A stretch of 64,000 nucleotides of DNA from Pseudomonas oligotrophica. Lineage in GTDB: Bacteria > Pseudomonadota > Gammaproteobacteria > Pseudomonadales > Pseudomonadaceae. The notes below the pieces were generated by a model. It was not told the DNA's origin. It searched no databases and was given only the letters and a program-made list of their open reading frames with translations. The translations under genes and the position numbers were made by a program. The stretch's first letter is position 1. Each line of letters starts with the position of its first letter. The stretch spans positions 1 to 64,000 of the forward strand of contig NZ_JAKJRU010000006.1 of NCBI RefSeq assembly GCF_021726475.1, in the 5' to 3' direction. This document shows positions 9,830-18,827 of this stretch, one piece after another.

Positions 9830-11974
9830 CTACTGGATTTCCCGGCGGAAAGGCGGCAGCGCATTGAGAATCGCCTTGCCATAGCGCTGCGTCACCACGC
9901 GGCGGTCCAGCAGGGTAATGGTGCCGCGATCCTGCTCGGTACGCAGCAGGCGCCCGCAGGCCTGCACCAGCCGCAGCGACGCGTCGGGAACGGCGATCTC
10001 CATGAACGGATTGCCTCCGCGCGCCTCGATCCATTCGGCCAGCGCCGCCTCGACCGGATCGTCCGGCACGGCGAAGGGGATCTTGGCGATCACCACGTGT
10101 TCGCAGTAGGCGCCGGGAAGATCGACGCCCTCGGCGAAGCTGGCCAGGCCGAACAGCACGCTCGGCTCGCCCTCGTCGACCCGCGCCTTGTGCTTATTCA
10201 ATGTCTCCTGCTTGGACAGGTTGCCCTGGATCAGCACGCGCCGGCGCCAGTCGCGCTCCAGCCCGTCGAACACGTCCTGCATCTGCCGGCGCGAGGAAAA
10301 CAGCACCAGCGTGCCGCGCGAGCCCTCGACCAGCGCCGGCAGCTCGCGAACGATCGCCGCCGTGTGCGCCGCGGCGTCACGCGGGTCGGCGCGCAGGTCG
10401 GGCACCCGAAGCAGGCCGGCGTCGGCGTGATGGAAGGGGCTCGGCACCACGGCGGTGACCGTCGCCTTCGGCAGGCCGGCGCGCATGCGGTAGCGATCGA
10501 AGCTGTTCAGCGCGGTGAGCGTCGCGGAGGTCACCAGCGCACCGTAGGCGACGTTCCATAGATTGCGCCGCAGGGTCTCGGCCGCCAGGATCGGGCTGGC
10601 ATTGACCTCGATGTCGAACAAGGCGCCGCTTTCGGCAAGCGTCAGCCAGCGCGCCATCGGCGGGCTGTCCTCGGCATCCTCGGCGGTGAAGGCCAGCCAG
10701 AGGTCCCAGTTGCCCTGGGCCCGGGTCAGCAGGCTGCCGAACAGCGGATACCACTCCTCGGCCTGGTGGCTGGCGATGCCGCTGGAACCCTCGCCGTCCA
10801 TGGCCTGCTTGAGCAGTTCGGCGATGCGCGTGAACAGGTCGGCCAGTTTGGCGAAGCCCTTCTTCAGCTCGATGCCGAGTTCGACCAGATGCCCGGGCAC
10901 GACGCCACCGACGAAACGATGCCGCGGCCGCTCGCGGCCTTCCATGTCCTCCCCTGCCCGGAAGTCGGCGACCTGCTCGCAGGCACTGAACATGAACTGC
11001 TGCTGGGCGCGCAGGTCGCGGGCGAGCTCCGGCACGCCCTCGATGAGGCGGCCGAGCTCACCCGGCAGCGGATGCTGGGCAAGCAGCTTGGTCAGGTTCT
11101 TGTCGATCTGCGCCAGCCAGTCCGCGGTCGAGCGCAGTCGGGTGAAATGGGCGAAGTGGCCGATCGCCTTGTCCGGCAGGTGATGGCCTTCGTCGAACAC
11201 GTACAGCGTATCGCGCGGGTCCGGCAGGACCGCGCCGCCGCCGAGGGCGAGGTCGGCCAGCACCATGTCGTGGTTGGTGACGATCACGTCGACCTTGGTC
11301 ATGCCCTCGCGCGCACGATAGAAGGCGCACTGCTGGAAATTCGGGCAGTGCCGGCCGGTGCACTGGCTGTGATCGGTGGTCAGGCGCGCCCAGTCGGCGT
11401 CCTCGAGGGCCTCGGGCCAGCTGTCGCGGTCGCCATCCCAGCGATTGCCGGCAAGCCGCTCGATCATCGTCGTGTAGAGCTTCTGGCTGCGCTCGTCCAC
11501 GTCGATGACAAAGCCCTCTTCCTGGAACAGCTGCGCGGTCGCGTTCTGCGCCTGGCCTTCCTGCATCAGCAGGTCGAGGCGCGACAGGCAGAGGTAGCGG
11601 CCACGCCCCTTGGCCAGGGCGAAGCTGAAGCTGAGCCCGCTGTTGCGCATCAGGTCGGGCAGATCCTTGTGCACGATCTGCTCCTGCAGGGCCACGGTCG
11701 CCGTCGCGATCACCAGGCGCTTGCCGGCAGCCTTGGCCGTGGGGATCGCCGAGATGCTGTAGGCGACCGTCTTGCCGGTACCGGTACCGGCCTCCACCGC
11801 AACCACCGCCGGATCGCCGCTGCGACGTCCCTCCTCGTCGGCCTGGATGGTGCCCAGGACCTTGGTCACCTCGGCAATCATCAACCGCTGGCCATAACGC
11901 GGCTTGAGCTGCTTGGCCTCGAGGAAACGGCTGTAGGCGCCCTGGATCTGGGCCTTGAGTTCGATGCTTAGCAT
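9830..11974 (-). CDS. dinG: ATP-dependent DNA helicase DinG
   Basis: Superfamily 2 iron-sulfur helicase of the XPD/DinG group (714 aa). It unwinds DNA 5'-3', including R-loops and D-loops, during repair. Walker A is EAGTGTGKT (residues 61-69). The Fe-S cysteines lie in RYLCLSR and CTGRHCPNFQQC. The Walker B box is DEGH. C-terminal motifs include FASFAEGVDLPG and QACGRLLRTEQDRG. A LexA-type box sits 11 nt before the ATG, so SOS control is likely, as in E. coli. Divergent from the CopD-like gene. Confidence 0.96.
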   Translation of the reverse strand: MLSIELKAQIQGAYSRFLEAKQLKPRYGQRLMIAEVTKVLGTIQADEEGRRSGDPAVVAVEAGTGTGKTVAYSISAIPTAKAAGKRLVIATATVALQEQIVHKDLPDLMRNSGLSFSFALAKGRGRYLCLSRLDLLMQEGQAQNATAQLFQEEGFVIDVDERSQKLYTTMIERLAGNRWDGDRDSWPEALEDADWARLTTDHSQCTGRHCPNFQQCAFYRAREGMTKVDVIVTNHDMVLADLALGGGAVLPDPRDTLYVFDEGHHLPDKAIGHFAHFTRLRSTADWLAQIDKNLTKLLAQHPLPGELGRLIEGVPELARDLRAQQQFMFSACEQVADFRAGEDMEGRERPRHRFVGGVVPGHLVELGIELKKGFAKLADLFTRIAELLKQAMDGEGSSGIASHQAEEWYPLFGSLLTRAQGNWDLWLAFTAEDAEDSPPMARWLTLAESGALFDIEVNASPILAAETLRRNLWNVAYGALVTSATLTALNSFDRYRMRAGLPKATVTAVVPSPFHHADAGLLRVPDLRADPRDAAAHTAAIVRELPALVEGSRGTLVLFSSRRQMQDVFDGLERDWRRRVLIQGNLSKQETLNKHKARVDEGEPSVLFGLASFAEGVDLPGAYCEHVVIAKIPFAVPDDPVEAALAEWIEARGGNPFMEIAVPDASLRLVQACGRLLRTEQDRGTITLLDRRVVTQRYGKAILNALPPFRREIQ

Positions 11975-11984
11975 GGGCGCTGGA

Positions 11985-12000
11985 CTGTATATATTTTCAG
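11985..12000. promoter_or_regulatory. LexA (SOS) box upstream of dinG
   Basis: CTGTATATATTTTCAG fits the LexA consensus CTG-N10-CAG with an AT-rich centre. It ends 10 bp before the dinG start codon, so LexA binding would block the dinG promoter or early transcription. Confidence 0.85.
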
Positions 12001-12059
12001 GTGTTTCGCAGGGCGGCTATGATAGCGCGCGTCGCCCCGATCGCCAGTGGAGATTTCCC

Positions 12060-12524
12060 ATGCCTCTCGTCGCCTTGCCCTACACCCTGCATGTCCTGGC
12101 CGCCGTGCTCTGGGTGGGCGGGATGTTCTTCGCCTGGATGGTGCTGCGCCCGGCCGCGGTGGCCGTGTTGCAGCCGGCCGAGCGGCTGCGCCTGTGGGCC
12201 GACGTCTTTCGGCGCTTCTTTCGCTGGGTCTGGCTGGCGGTGGTGGTCCTGGCGATCAGCGGGATCGGCATCTGGCACCTGCGTTTCGGTGCGCTGGAGG
12301 CGGCGCCGCGCTACGTGCACATGATGGCCGGCGCCTACCTCGCGATGCTGGCCATCTTCCTGCGCATCCAGCTGCTGCAGCTGCCGGCCCTGGTGCGGGC
12401 CGTCGAGGCGCAGGACTGGCCGGCCGGCGGCCAGGTGCTGGGGCGCATTCGCCGCCTGGTCGGCATCAACCTGCTGCTGGGCCTGGCCACCATCGCCCTC
12501 GCCAGCCTGCGCCCGATCTTCTGA
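12060..12524 (+). CDS. CopD-family membrane protein
   Basis: A 154-aa inner-membrane protein with four hydrophobic helices. It starts with LHVLAAVLWVGGMFFAWMVL, whose H-x8-G pattern is typical of CopD-like proteins. The rest includes conserved KR/FRRFF and HMMAGAYLAML segments. The ATG at 12060 is preceded by a GTGGAG ribosome-binding site. Homologues sit next to dinG in Pseudomonas. The copper-related name comes from the family; no role is shown here, and heme or quinone-linked functions are possible. Confidence 0.8.
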   Translation: MPLVALPYTLHVLAAVLWVGGMFFAWMVLRPAAVAVLQPAERLRLWADVFRRFFRWVWLAVVVLAISGIGIWHLRFGALEAAPRYVHMMAGAYLAMLAIFLRIQLLQLPALVRAVEAQDWPAGGQVLGRIRRLVGINLLLGLATIALASLRPIF

Positions 12525-12532
12525 GCGGCACT

Positions 12533-12557
12533 AAAAAGCCGGGCATGGAGCCCGGCT
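12533..12557. terminator. terminator between convergent genes
   Basis: Hairpin AGCCGGGC / GCCCGGCT with a 5-base loop. The A-run at 12533-12537 becomes a T-run on the minus strand, making this a good Rho-independent terminator for the OmpA-family gene at 12580. It may also stop the plus-strand gene. Confidence 0.8.
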
Positions 12558-12579
12558 TGCAGGGTGCCTCGCGGCGACC

Positions 12580-13212
12580 TCAGGGACGCGCTTCGACCTC
12601 GGCTTCCACGCGGCGGTTGATTGCCCGCCCGGCGTCGGTCGCGTTGTCGGCTACCGGACGCGATTCGCCATAACCGACCGAGTCGACCCGGCCACCCTCG
12701 ATACCGTACTGGTTGACCAGCACCTCACGCACGGCATTGGCGCGGCGCTCGGACAGGCGCTGGTTGTAGGCGTCGGTACCGACGGAGTCGGTGTGCCCCT
12801 CCAGCACCGTGCTGGTCTGGCCGTACTGCTTCATGAAGTCAGCGAGGTTCTGGATGTCGCCGTAGCTTTCCGGCTTGACCACGGCACGGTCGAAGTCGAA
12901 CTTGACGTCCAGCTCGACACGCACCGGCTCTGCAGCAGGCTCCGGCTCTGCCACGGGCATCGGCTCCACGGTCTCGACCACGGCGACGGTCTGCTCTTCG
13001 GTACCGTTGGCCCAGCAGTAGGCGGCCGCGACACCGCCACCGATCAGCGCGCCCCAACCGGCGTAGGTGGAGCTCTCGATTGCACCGAGCGCGGCGCCGG
13101 TGACACCGCCGACGGCGGCGCAGGTCGGCCAGTCCTGCTTCTGCACGCCTGCACAACCGGCCAGGACGCTAGTCATGACAATCAAGGGTACAGCTGTCCG
13201 TAAAGTACTCAT
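12580..13212 (-). CDS. OmpA-family lipoprotein with glycine zipper
   Basis: A 210-aa envelope protein. The lipobox LAGC places Cys at about residue 20. A short glycine-zipper follows (GGVTGAALGAIESSTYAG, GALIGGGVAAAY, about 35-65), then a linker rich in E/P/V, then an OmpA C-terminal domain (about 100-210). That domain has EGHTDSVGTDAYNQRLS and VGYGESRPVADNATDAGR and ends NRRVEAEVEA. It should tether the outer membrane to peptidoglycan. Monocistronic with the downstream terminator. Similar to OprF-like/YiaD-like proteins, but not OprF itself. Confidence 0.88.
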   Translation of the reverse strand: MSTLRTAVPLIVMTSVLAGCAGVQKQDWPTCAAVGGVTGAALGAIESSTYAGWGALIGGGVAAAYCWANGTEEQTVAVVETVEPMPVAEPEPAAEPVRVELDVKFDFDRAVVKPESYGDIQNLADFMKQYGQTSTVLEGHTDSVGTDAYNQRLSERRANAVREVLVNQYGIEGGRVDSVGYGESRPVADNATDAGRAINRRVEAEVEARP

Positions 13213-13342
13213 CGATCAAATCTCCGCTTTTTTGGGGGCTGCCTGGCGCCGCACCTCAGACCTCTTTGCGGCCCGGTTGTTTTCAGACTAGGTGCATATG
13301 CCAAAGCACGCTAGTCTCATGCTTCTGCGAGAGGATTCCTGA

Positions 13343-13834
13343 TTGACAGCACTTCAACCGCTTACCCCGCAGCAGGCCCTCGCTGCCCTGCTGGAGCACC
13401 ACCGCCCTACCCGCATCCTGCATGTCGGCCACAGCGACCAACCTGCGATCACCGCCTATGCCGAGAACCATCCGGACGCTCGTGTCGAACGCTGCAGCGC
13501 CGCGCCGACACCGGCCCAGGCCACGCAACGCTACGACCTGGCCATCGTCGCCGACTGCCTCGAGCACCTGCCGCGAAGCAGTGGCCAGCAACTGCTCGGC
13601 GGCCTGCGCAACCTCAACAGCAGCCGGCTGGCCGTGCTGGTGGACCTGGCCGACGCCGACTGGCAGCTCACCGACTTCTATGCCCTGGCGCTGCAGGTCA
13701 ACCAGCGTTTCCGCCGCGAGGACCAGACCCTCACGCTGCTGAGCTACGACCTGCTCGAATACAAGCAGGCTCCGGACTGGCTCAACGCCAAGTTCTGGGC
13801 CAATCCGCAGAACTTCGGCAAGTACTGGTGGTGA
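13343..13834 (+). CDS. DUF6231-like protein, methyltransferase-like fold
   Basis: A 163-aa cytoplasmic protein. The pattern [17 protein letters not shown] then [14 protein letters not shown] looks like the first strands of a Rossmann/SAM-methyltransferase fold, but the glycine-rich SAM loop is poorly kept. I assign it to a Pseudomonas-conserved DUF family (DUF6231) from memory. The start is TTG at 13343, with GAGAGGA upstream. The stop overlaps the YchJ-like gene start, so the two are probably co-transcribed. Confidence 0.75.
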   Translation: MTALQPLTPQQALAALLEHHRPTRILHVGHSDQPAITAYAENHPDARVERCSAAPTPAQATQRYDLAIVADCLEHLPRSSGQQLLGGLRNLNSSRLAVLVDLADADWQLTDFYALALQVNQRFRREDQTLTLLSYDLLEYKQAPDWLNAKFWANPQNFGKYWW

Positions 13835-14325
13835 ACATGCAGGCGAACGGCGACAGCAGGCCGCTGATGTGCCCCTGTGGCAGCGGTGACGAACTGGCGC
13901 AATGCTGCGGCCGCTACCATGCCGGTGCCGCCGCCCCCAGCGCCGAGTTGCTGATGCGCTCGCGCTACAGTGCCTACGTACTCGGCCTGATCGACTACCT
14001 GAAGGAGACGACACTGCCGGCCCAGCAGCTGGCGCTCGACCTCGAAGGCATGCGCCAGTGGAGCGCCAGCAGTGTCTGGCTGGGATTGGAGATCGAGCAG
14101 AGCAGCGTGCTCGGCGGCAAGCCGGAGCATGCGCAGGTGAGCTTCACCGCGCGCTGGCACGACGAGGGTGGCGAGCATGCGCACCACGAGCGTTCGGCCT
14201 TCGTCCAGCGCGAAGGTCGCTGGTACTTCATCGATCCGACCGTGCCGCTCAAGGTCGGTCGCAACGACCCGTGCCCCTGCGGCAGCGGGGAGAAGTTCAA
14301 GAAGTGCTGCGCACCCTACCTGTGA
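13828..14325 (+). CDS. YchJ-family SEC-C motif protein
   Basis: A protein of about 163-165 aa with two SEC-C zinc-binding motifs: [17 protein letters not shown] at the N-terminus and [13 protein letters not shown] at the C-terminus. Between them is an NTF2-like YchJ domain ([17 protein letters not shown]). Three starts are possible: GTG 13828, GTG 13831 and ATG 13837. All overlap or abut the end of the previous gene, which suggests coupling. The family is widespread but its function is uncertain; SEC-C motifs in SecA bind zinc and SecB or ribosomes. Confidence 0.9.
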   Translation: MVNMQANGDSRPLMCPCGSGDELAQCCGRYHAGAAAPSAELLMRSRYSAYVLGLIDYLKETTLPAQQLALDLEGMRQWSASSVWLGLEIEQSSVLGGKPEHAQVSFTARWHDEGGEHAHHERSAFVQREGRWYFIDPTVPLKVGRNDPCPCGSGEKFKKCCAPYL

Positions 14326-14332
14326 AACGAAA

Positions 14333-14352
14333 CGAGCGGCCGAAGCCGCTCG
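14333..14352. terminator. terminator between ychJ-like gene and fpr
   Basis: Hairpin CGAGCGGC / GCCGCTCG with a CGAA loop, between two convergent genes. On the minus strand it is followed by TTTCGTTT, so it fits termination of fpr. On the plus strand no T-run follows. Confidence 0.7.
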
Positions 14353-14371
14353 CGTTGATGCCCTCGACGCC

Positions 14372-15148
14372 TTACTTCTCGACGAAGGCGCGCTCGATCA
14401 GGTAGTCGCCCGGCTCGCCCATGCGCGGCGAGACCTTCAGCCCGAAGCTGTCGAGCACCTCGCTGGTTTCGTCCAGCATGCCCGGGCTGCCGCAGATCAT
14501 GGCGCGGTCGTCCTGCGGATTGATCGGCGGCAGGCCAATGTCGCTGAACAGCTTGCCGCTGCGCATCAGGTCGGTCAGGCGACCCTGGTTCTCGAAGGGC
14601 TCGCGGGTCACCGTCGGGTAGTAGATCAGCTTCTCGCGCACCGCATCGCCGAAGAACTCGTTCTGCGGCAGCAGCTCGGTGATGAACTCGCGGTAGGCGA
14701 CCTCGTTGACATAGCGCACGCCATGCACCAGTACGACCTTCTCGAAGCGCTCGTAGGTCTCCGGATCCTGGATGACGCTCATGAACGGCGCCAGGCCCGT
14801 ACCGGTGCTCAGCAGGTAGAGGTGCTTGCCCGGCAGCAGGTCGCCGAGGATCAGCGTACCGGTGGGCTTGCGGCTGACCATCAGCGAGTCGCCCTCCTGC
14901 AGGTGCTGCAGGCGCGAGGTCAGCGGGCCATCCGGCACCTTGATGCTGAAGAATTCCAGATGCTCTTCATAGTTCGGGCTGGCGATGCTGTAGGCGCGCA
15001 TCAGCGGGCGGCCTTCGACTTCCAGGCCGATCATCACGAACTGGCCATTTTCGAACCGCAGGCCGGGATTGCGGGTGGTCTTGAAGCTGAACAGCGTGTC
15101 GTTCCAGTGGTGGACGCTCAAGACGCGCTCGACGTTCAGGTTGCTCAT
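14372..15148 (-). CDS. fpr: ferredoxin--NADP+ reductase
   Basis: FAD-dependent oxidoreductase (258 aa) moving electrons between NADPH and ferredoxin or flavodoxin, used in oxidative-stress defence and Fe-S or heme metabolism. The FAD-binding motif RAYSIASPNY lies near residue 50. The nucleotide-binding motif STGTGLAPFMSVIQDPE lies near 109-125. It ends FVEK, as in bacterial subclass I enzymes. A good AGAGGA ribosome-binding site precedes the ATG. It is divergent from the finR-like regulator, the known Pseudomonas arrangement in which FinR activates fpr. Confidence 0.96.
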   Translation of the reverse strand: MSNLNVERVLSVHHWNDTLFSFKTTRNPGLRFENGQFVMIGLEVEGRPLMRAYSIASPNYEEHLEFFSIKVPDGPLTSRLQHLQEGDSLMVSRKPTGTLILGDLLPGKHLYLLSTGTGLAPFMSVIQDPETYERFEKVVLVHGVRYVNEVAYREFITELLPQNEFFGDAVREKLIYYPTVTREPFENQGRLTDLMRSGKLFSDIGLPPINPQDDRAMICGSPGMLDETSEVLDSFGLKVSPRMGEPGDYLIERAFVEK

Positions 15149-15267
15149 GCTGCCTATTCCTCTGCGACTGGCTCCAGTCCCCTGGCGCCATATTGGCCGG
15201 CAGTGTATAGATGTCGACCTTATCTGTTAATTAAATAATCAAGATATAAATTATCGGTTATAACGAT
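15149..15267. promoter_or_regulatory. fpr/finR divergent promoter region
   Basis: A 119-bp intergenic region, much AT-richer than its surroundings over 15205-15265. It contains an inverted repeat centred on GTTATAAC with flanking TATCG/GATA (about 15250-15268), just before the regulator start. LysR proteins usually bind T-N11-A sites in such divergent regions, so this is a plausible FinR operator. The exact promoters cannot be fixed by eye. Confidence 0.5.
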
Positions 15268-16194
15268 ATGCATTTTACCCTCAGGCAACTGGAAGTCTTC
15301 GCCGCCGTGGCCCGCCAGGAAAGCGTTTCCCGGGCGGCGGCGAGCCTTTCCCTGTCACAGTCGGCCACCAGCACCTCGCTCGCCGAGCTGGAACGGCAAT
15401 CCGGTTGCCAGCTGTTCGACCGCGCCGGCAAGCGGCTGTCGCTCAACGCCCTGGGTCGCCAGCTGCTGCCCCAGGCCGTGGCCCTGCTCGACCAGGCGCG
15501 CGAGATCGAAAACCTGCTCAACGGCAAGAGTGGCTTCGGCTCGCTGACCGTCGGCGCCACCCTGACGATCGGCAACTACCTGGCCACCCTGCTGATCGGC
15601 CGCTTCATGCAGCGGCACCCGGAATGCCACGTGAAGCTGCGGGTCCACAACACGGCGCGCATAGTGCAGCAGATCGCGCACCATGAACTTGACCTGGGTC
15701 TGATCGAGGGCAGCTGCCAGGAAGCGGGGCTGGTGGTCGAACCCTGGATCGCCGACGAGCTGACCGTCTTCTGCGCCCCGCAGCACCCGCTGGCCAGGCG
15801 CCGGGAAGCCAGCCTCGAGACGCTGGCGGCGCAGGCCTGGATCCTGCGCGAACAGGGCTCGGGCACGCGCCTGACCTTCGACCACGCCATGCGCCATCTA
15901 CCGGGTCGCTTGAACGTACGGCTGGAGCTGGAGCATACCGAGGCGATCAAGCGCGCCGTGGAATCAGGCCTGGGCATCGGCTGCATTTCGCGCCTGGCGC
16001 TGCGCGATGCCTTTCGCCGGGGCAGCCTGGTGCCGGTGGCGACCCCAGGGCTGGACCTGGGGCGCCAGTTCAACTTCATCTGGCATTCACAGAAATATCA
16101 GACGGCGGCCATGCGCGAGTTCATCGAGCTGTGCCGGCAACTGACCCTCGGGGTGCAACGCAGCGACCAGATCGACCTGCCGCCGATCGCCTGA
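15268..16194 (+). CDS. finR: LysR-family regulator FinR
   Basis: LysR-type transcription factor (308 aa). The N-terminal winged helix-turn-helix (about 1-60) contains LEVFAAVARQESVSRAAASL and SQSATSTSLAELE. The C-terminal co-factor-binding domain (about 90-300) has VGATLTIGNYLATLLIG. Divergent orientation to fpr, and overall likeness to Pseudomonas FinR, support the name. FinR activates fpr under superoxide or oxidative stress in P. putida. The CysB-like family is broad, so the name rests partly on context. Confidence 0.88.
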   Translation: MHFTLRQLEVFAAVARQESVSRAAASLSLSQSATSTSLAELERQSGCQLFDRAGKRLSLNALGRQLLPQAVALLDQAREIENLLNGKSGFGSLTVGATLTIGNYLATLLIGRFMQRHPECHVKLRVHNTARIVQQIAHHELDLGLIEGSCQEAGLVVEPWIADELTVFCAPQHPLARRREASLETLAAQAWILREQGSGTRLTFDHAMRHLPGRLNVRLELEHTEAIKRAVESGLGIGCISRLALRDAFRRGSLVPVATPGLDLGRQFNFIWHSQKYQTAAMREFIELCRQLTLGVQRSDQIDLPPIA

Positions 16195-16197
16195 GGG

Positions 16198-16848
16198 TCA
16201 GGCGGTAGGAATCGAGCCCATCTGCTGCAGCAGCAGCGCGGCCTGGGTACGGGTGCGCACGCCGAGCTTGCGGAAGATCGCGGTGACGTGGGCCTTGATG
16301 GTCGCCTCCGAGACGTTCAGCTCGTAGGCGATCTGCTTGTTCAGCAGGCCGTCGCAGACCATGGTCAGCACGCGGAACTGCTGCGGGGTGAGGCTGGCCA
16401 GCCCGGCGCTGGCGGCCTTGGCTTCGGCGCTGACGCCAGCTTCTTCCTGGATATGGGCCGGCCACCAGACGTCGCCGTCGAGCACGGCGCGCACCGCTTC
16501 CTGGATGGTCTCCAGCGAACTGGACTTGGGAATGAAGCCACTGGCGCCGAATTCACGCGAGCGGGCCACCACGGCGGCATCTTCCTGGGCGGAGATCATC
16601 ACCACCGGCAGGTGCGGGTACTGCCCGCGCAGCAAGACCAGGCCGGAGAAGCCATAGGCACCGGGCATGTTCAGGTCCAAGAGAACCAGGTCCCAGTCGC
16701 TGCCCTGGGTGAGACAGGCTTCGAGTTCGGCGATGCTGGCCGCCTCGACGAGACGGACGTTCTCGCCCAGCCCCATGGTCAGGGCCTGCTGCAGAGCACT
16801 GCGGAACAGCGGATGATCATCGGCAATGATTATTTGATAAGCAGCCAT
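16198..16848 (-). CDS. erdR: LuxR-type response regulator ErdR
   Basis: NarL/FixJ-family two-component response regulator (216 aa). The receiver domain has acidic residues in IIADDHPLFRS, the phospho-acceptor Asp in LVLLDLNMPG (about residue 57), and FIPKSSS with the conserved Lys. A C-terminal LuxR HTH (about 145-205) includes VCDGLLNKQIAYELNVSEAT. It resembles ErdR/EraR (PA3604), which acts in ethanol- and acetate-related carbon regulation. No cognate kinase gene is adjacent. The 3' end faces finR. Confidence 0.85.
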   Translation of the reverse strand: MAAYQIIIADDHPLFRSALQQALTMGLGENVRLVEAASIAELEACLTQGSDWDLVLLDLNMPGAYGFSGLVLLRGQYPHLPVVMISAQEDAAVVARSREFGASGFIPKSSSLETIQEAVRAVLDGDVWWPAHIQEEAGVSAEAKAASAGLASLTPQQFRVLTMVCDGLLNKQIAYELNVSEATIKAHVTAIFRKLGVRTRTQAALLLQQMGSIPTA

Positions 16849-17082
16849 GGCAGACCTGTATTTTTATTTGGCGCTTTATCACCGACCCGATCGGCATACC
16901 GACCGTGACGGCGCCCTCCCGAGGAAACGGGGAATATACCGATGGCGCGATGCGGGTCGGCATATCGACTTCGATTGCCCGCTACAACAATCTAGCCGCG
17001 CAAGCATGCCGGCCCGGGAATAAGTGGTCAAGCGCGGCCGTTTGTAGCAAAGTCTGCGCTTTTTTCCGCCAGCGAGCCGACC

Positions 17083-17991
17083 ATGCGCAGCCAAGCCCTC
17101 CGTGCCGATATCCTCATGCTGATCACCGCGATGATCTGGGGTACGGCCTTCGTCGCGCAGCGCATCGGCATGGACAACATCGGCCCCTTCCTCTTCACCG
17201 GGCTGCGCTTCGCCCTCGGCGCGCTGGCCCTGCTGCCGCTGCTGATCTGGCGCGGCAGGACCGAGGCGCGCCACGAGCCCTTCCTGCAGCGCGGCCTGTT
17301 GCTCGGCGGCCTGGCCATGGGCCTGGCACTGACCATCGGCATCAACCTGCAGCAAGTCGGCCTGCTGTTCACCAGCGTCACCAACTCGGGCTTCATCACC
17401 GGCCTCTATGTGATCGTGGTGCCGCTGCTGGGTCTGGCGCTGGGCAATCGCACCGGCCTGGGCATCTGGCTGGGCGCGCTGCTGGCGGTGGTCGGAATGG
17501 CCCTGCTGAGCATCGGCGAGGGCTTCCAGGTGGCCTCCGGCGACTGGATCCAGCTGGCCGGTGCCTTCGTCTGGGGCGTACATGTGCTGCTGGTGGGCTT
17601 CTTCGTCAGCCGGCACGACGCCATCCGCCTGGCCTTCCTGCAGTTCGCCACCTGCGCCGTGGCCAGCTTGCTGCTCGCCGCGGTATTCGAGCAGACCACC
17701 TTCGGCGCGATCTGGCTCGCCGCCCCGGCGCTGGTCTACGGCGGCCTGTTCGCCGTGGCGGTCGGCTACACGCTGCAGGTGGTCGCACAGAAGCATGCGA
17801 TCGCCTCCCACGCGGCGATCATCCTTTCGCTCGAAGCCGTGTTCGCGGCGATCGCCGGCGCACTGTTGCTGGACGAGAGCCTGAGCCTGCGAGGCTATCT
17901 CGGCTGCGTGCTGATGTTCGCCGGCATGCTGGTGGCGCAGTTGTGGCCACAGCGGCACGACGAGCAGCTGGCGACCGCCGGCAAGGCCTGA
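17083..17991 (+). CDS. EamA-family (DMT) transporter
   Basis: A 302-aa inner-membrane transporter with ten predicted helices in two EamA repeats. The first repeat starts with LMLITAMIWGTAFVAQRIGM and the second with WGVHVLLVGFFVSRH. The end of the second repeat has HAAIILSLEAVFAAIAGALL, the usual DMT motif. Substrates of the family include amino acids and metabolites; the substrate here cannot be inferred. Monocistronic, facing the DTW gene. Confidence 0.9.
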   Translation: MRSQALRADILMLITAMIWGTAFVAQRIGMDNIGPFLFTGLRFALGALALLPLLIWRGRTEARHEPFLQRGLLLGGLAMGLALTIGINLQQVGLLFTSVTNSGFITGLYVIVVPLLGLALGNRTGLGIWLGALLAVVGMALLSIGEGFQVASGDWIQLAGAFVWGVHVLLVGFFVSRHDAIRLAFLQFATCAVASLLLAAVFEQTTFGAIWLAAPALVYGGLFAVAVGYTLQVVAQKHAIASHAAIILSLEAVFAAIAGALLLDESLSLRGYLGCVLMFAGMLVAQLWPQRHDEQLATAGKA

Positions 17992-17997
17992 AGCCGG

Positions 17998-18708
17998 TCA
18001 GCGCAGTGCGGCAAGCGCGCGATGGCGGGCGTCGTTGCAATCCGGCCGCTGGTGGTGCTTGGCCGCCAGGTAGTGCTCGCTGAACAGGTCCAGCCAGCCA
18101 TCGAGGGCGGCAGCCGCCTGCGTCTCGCCCGCCAGGTCCAAGCACAGCGCCGCGACCTCGGCGGTGCACAGGTGCTCGCCGCGGCTGGAGCGGCGCAGGC
18201 GATAGCGCGACAGCGCGTCCGGGCGCAGGCCGAGCACCGGCAGGCCGTCGAGATAGGGGCTCTTGCGGAACATCTTGCGCGCCTGGGTCCAGGTCGCGTC
18301 GAGGATGACGAAAAGGGTCCGCCGCCCAGGCTGATCGGCAAGCGTCTCGATGACCCGCCCCGGCTCGGCGTACTCGTCGGGGAAGACCACCACCGGCTGC
18401 CACTGCGGATCGGCCAGCAGCGCCAGCAGGCGCGGGTCCGCCGCCGTGCGATCCCAACCGAAGGCATGGGTGTCGGGCACCACGTCAGCGATCAGCCAGC
18501 CGGTGTTGCTCGGCTTGAGCGGCTCGATGTCGTGCATCAACAGGCAGAAACCGGCCCGGGTGGCCACCCGCGGCTGCCACGCGCACAGGCAATGGCTGAG
18601 CGCCACCCGGCAGCGCTCGCAGCGCGACGTGCGCGAACCGCGCGCCACGAACGGCTTGAGGCTGCGCGCCAGGCGCTCTTCTCGGAGGCGGGCAACGGCG
18701 TGGGGCAT
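17998..18708 (-). CDS. DTW-domain tRNA-uridine aminocarboxypropyltransferase
   Basis: A 236-aa DTW-domain protein like E. coli TapT (YfiP), which adds the 3-amino-3-carboxypropyl group to tRNA uridine (acp3U47) using SAM. A zinc-binding N-terminus has CERCRVALSHCLC (about 30-42). The sequence LFVILDATWTQARKMFRKSPYL carries the D-x-T-W signature near residue 140. YRLRRSSRGEHLCTAEVAAL follows. The final region keeps the family pattern. The specific gene name is avoided because two DTW subfamilies exist. Confidence 0.88.
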   Translation of the reverse strand: MPHAVARLREERLARSLKPFVARGSRTSRCERCRVALSHCLCAWQPRVATRAGFCLLMHDIEPLKPSNTGWLIADVVPDTHAFGWDRTAADPRLLALLADPQWQPVVVFPDEYAEPGRVIETLADQPGRRTLFVILDATWTQARKMFRKSPYLDGLPVLGLRPDALSRYRLRRSSRGEHLCTAEVAALCLDLAGETQAAAALDGWLDLFSEHYLAAKHHQRPDCNDARHRALAALR

Positions 18709-18827
18709 CGGTAGGCTCGGCTGGCGAATGGGCGCGGCAGTCTACCAGCCCGCGGCAGCTGAAGTGGCCGGCATTGAACGGCGCCGAGCACAGCCGGTCG
18801 AACTTGCGCAAGCAAGAGGAGATTGCC

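Noticed and set aside
8583-10034. Longer version of the serine hydrolase gene reaching 10034
   Set aside because: The extra N-terminus lies in the dinG gene and has no homologous look; GTG 9731 has a good ribosome-binding site.
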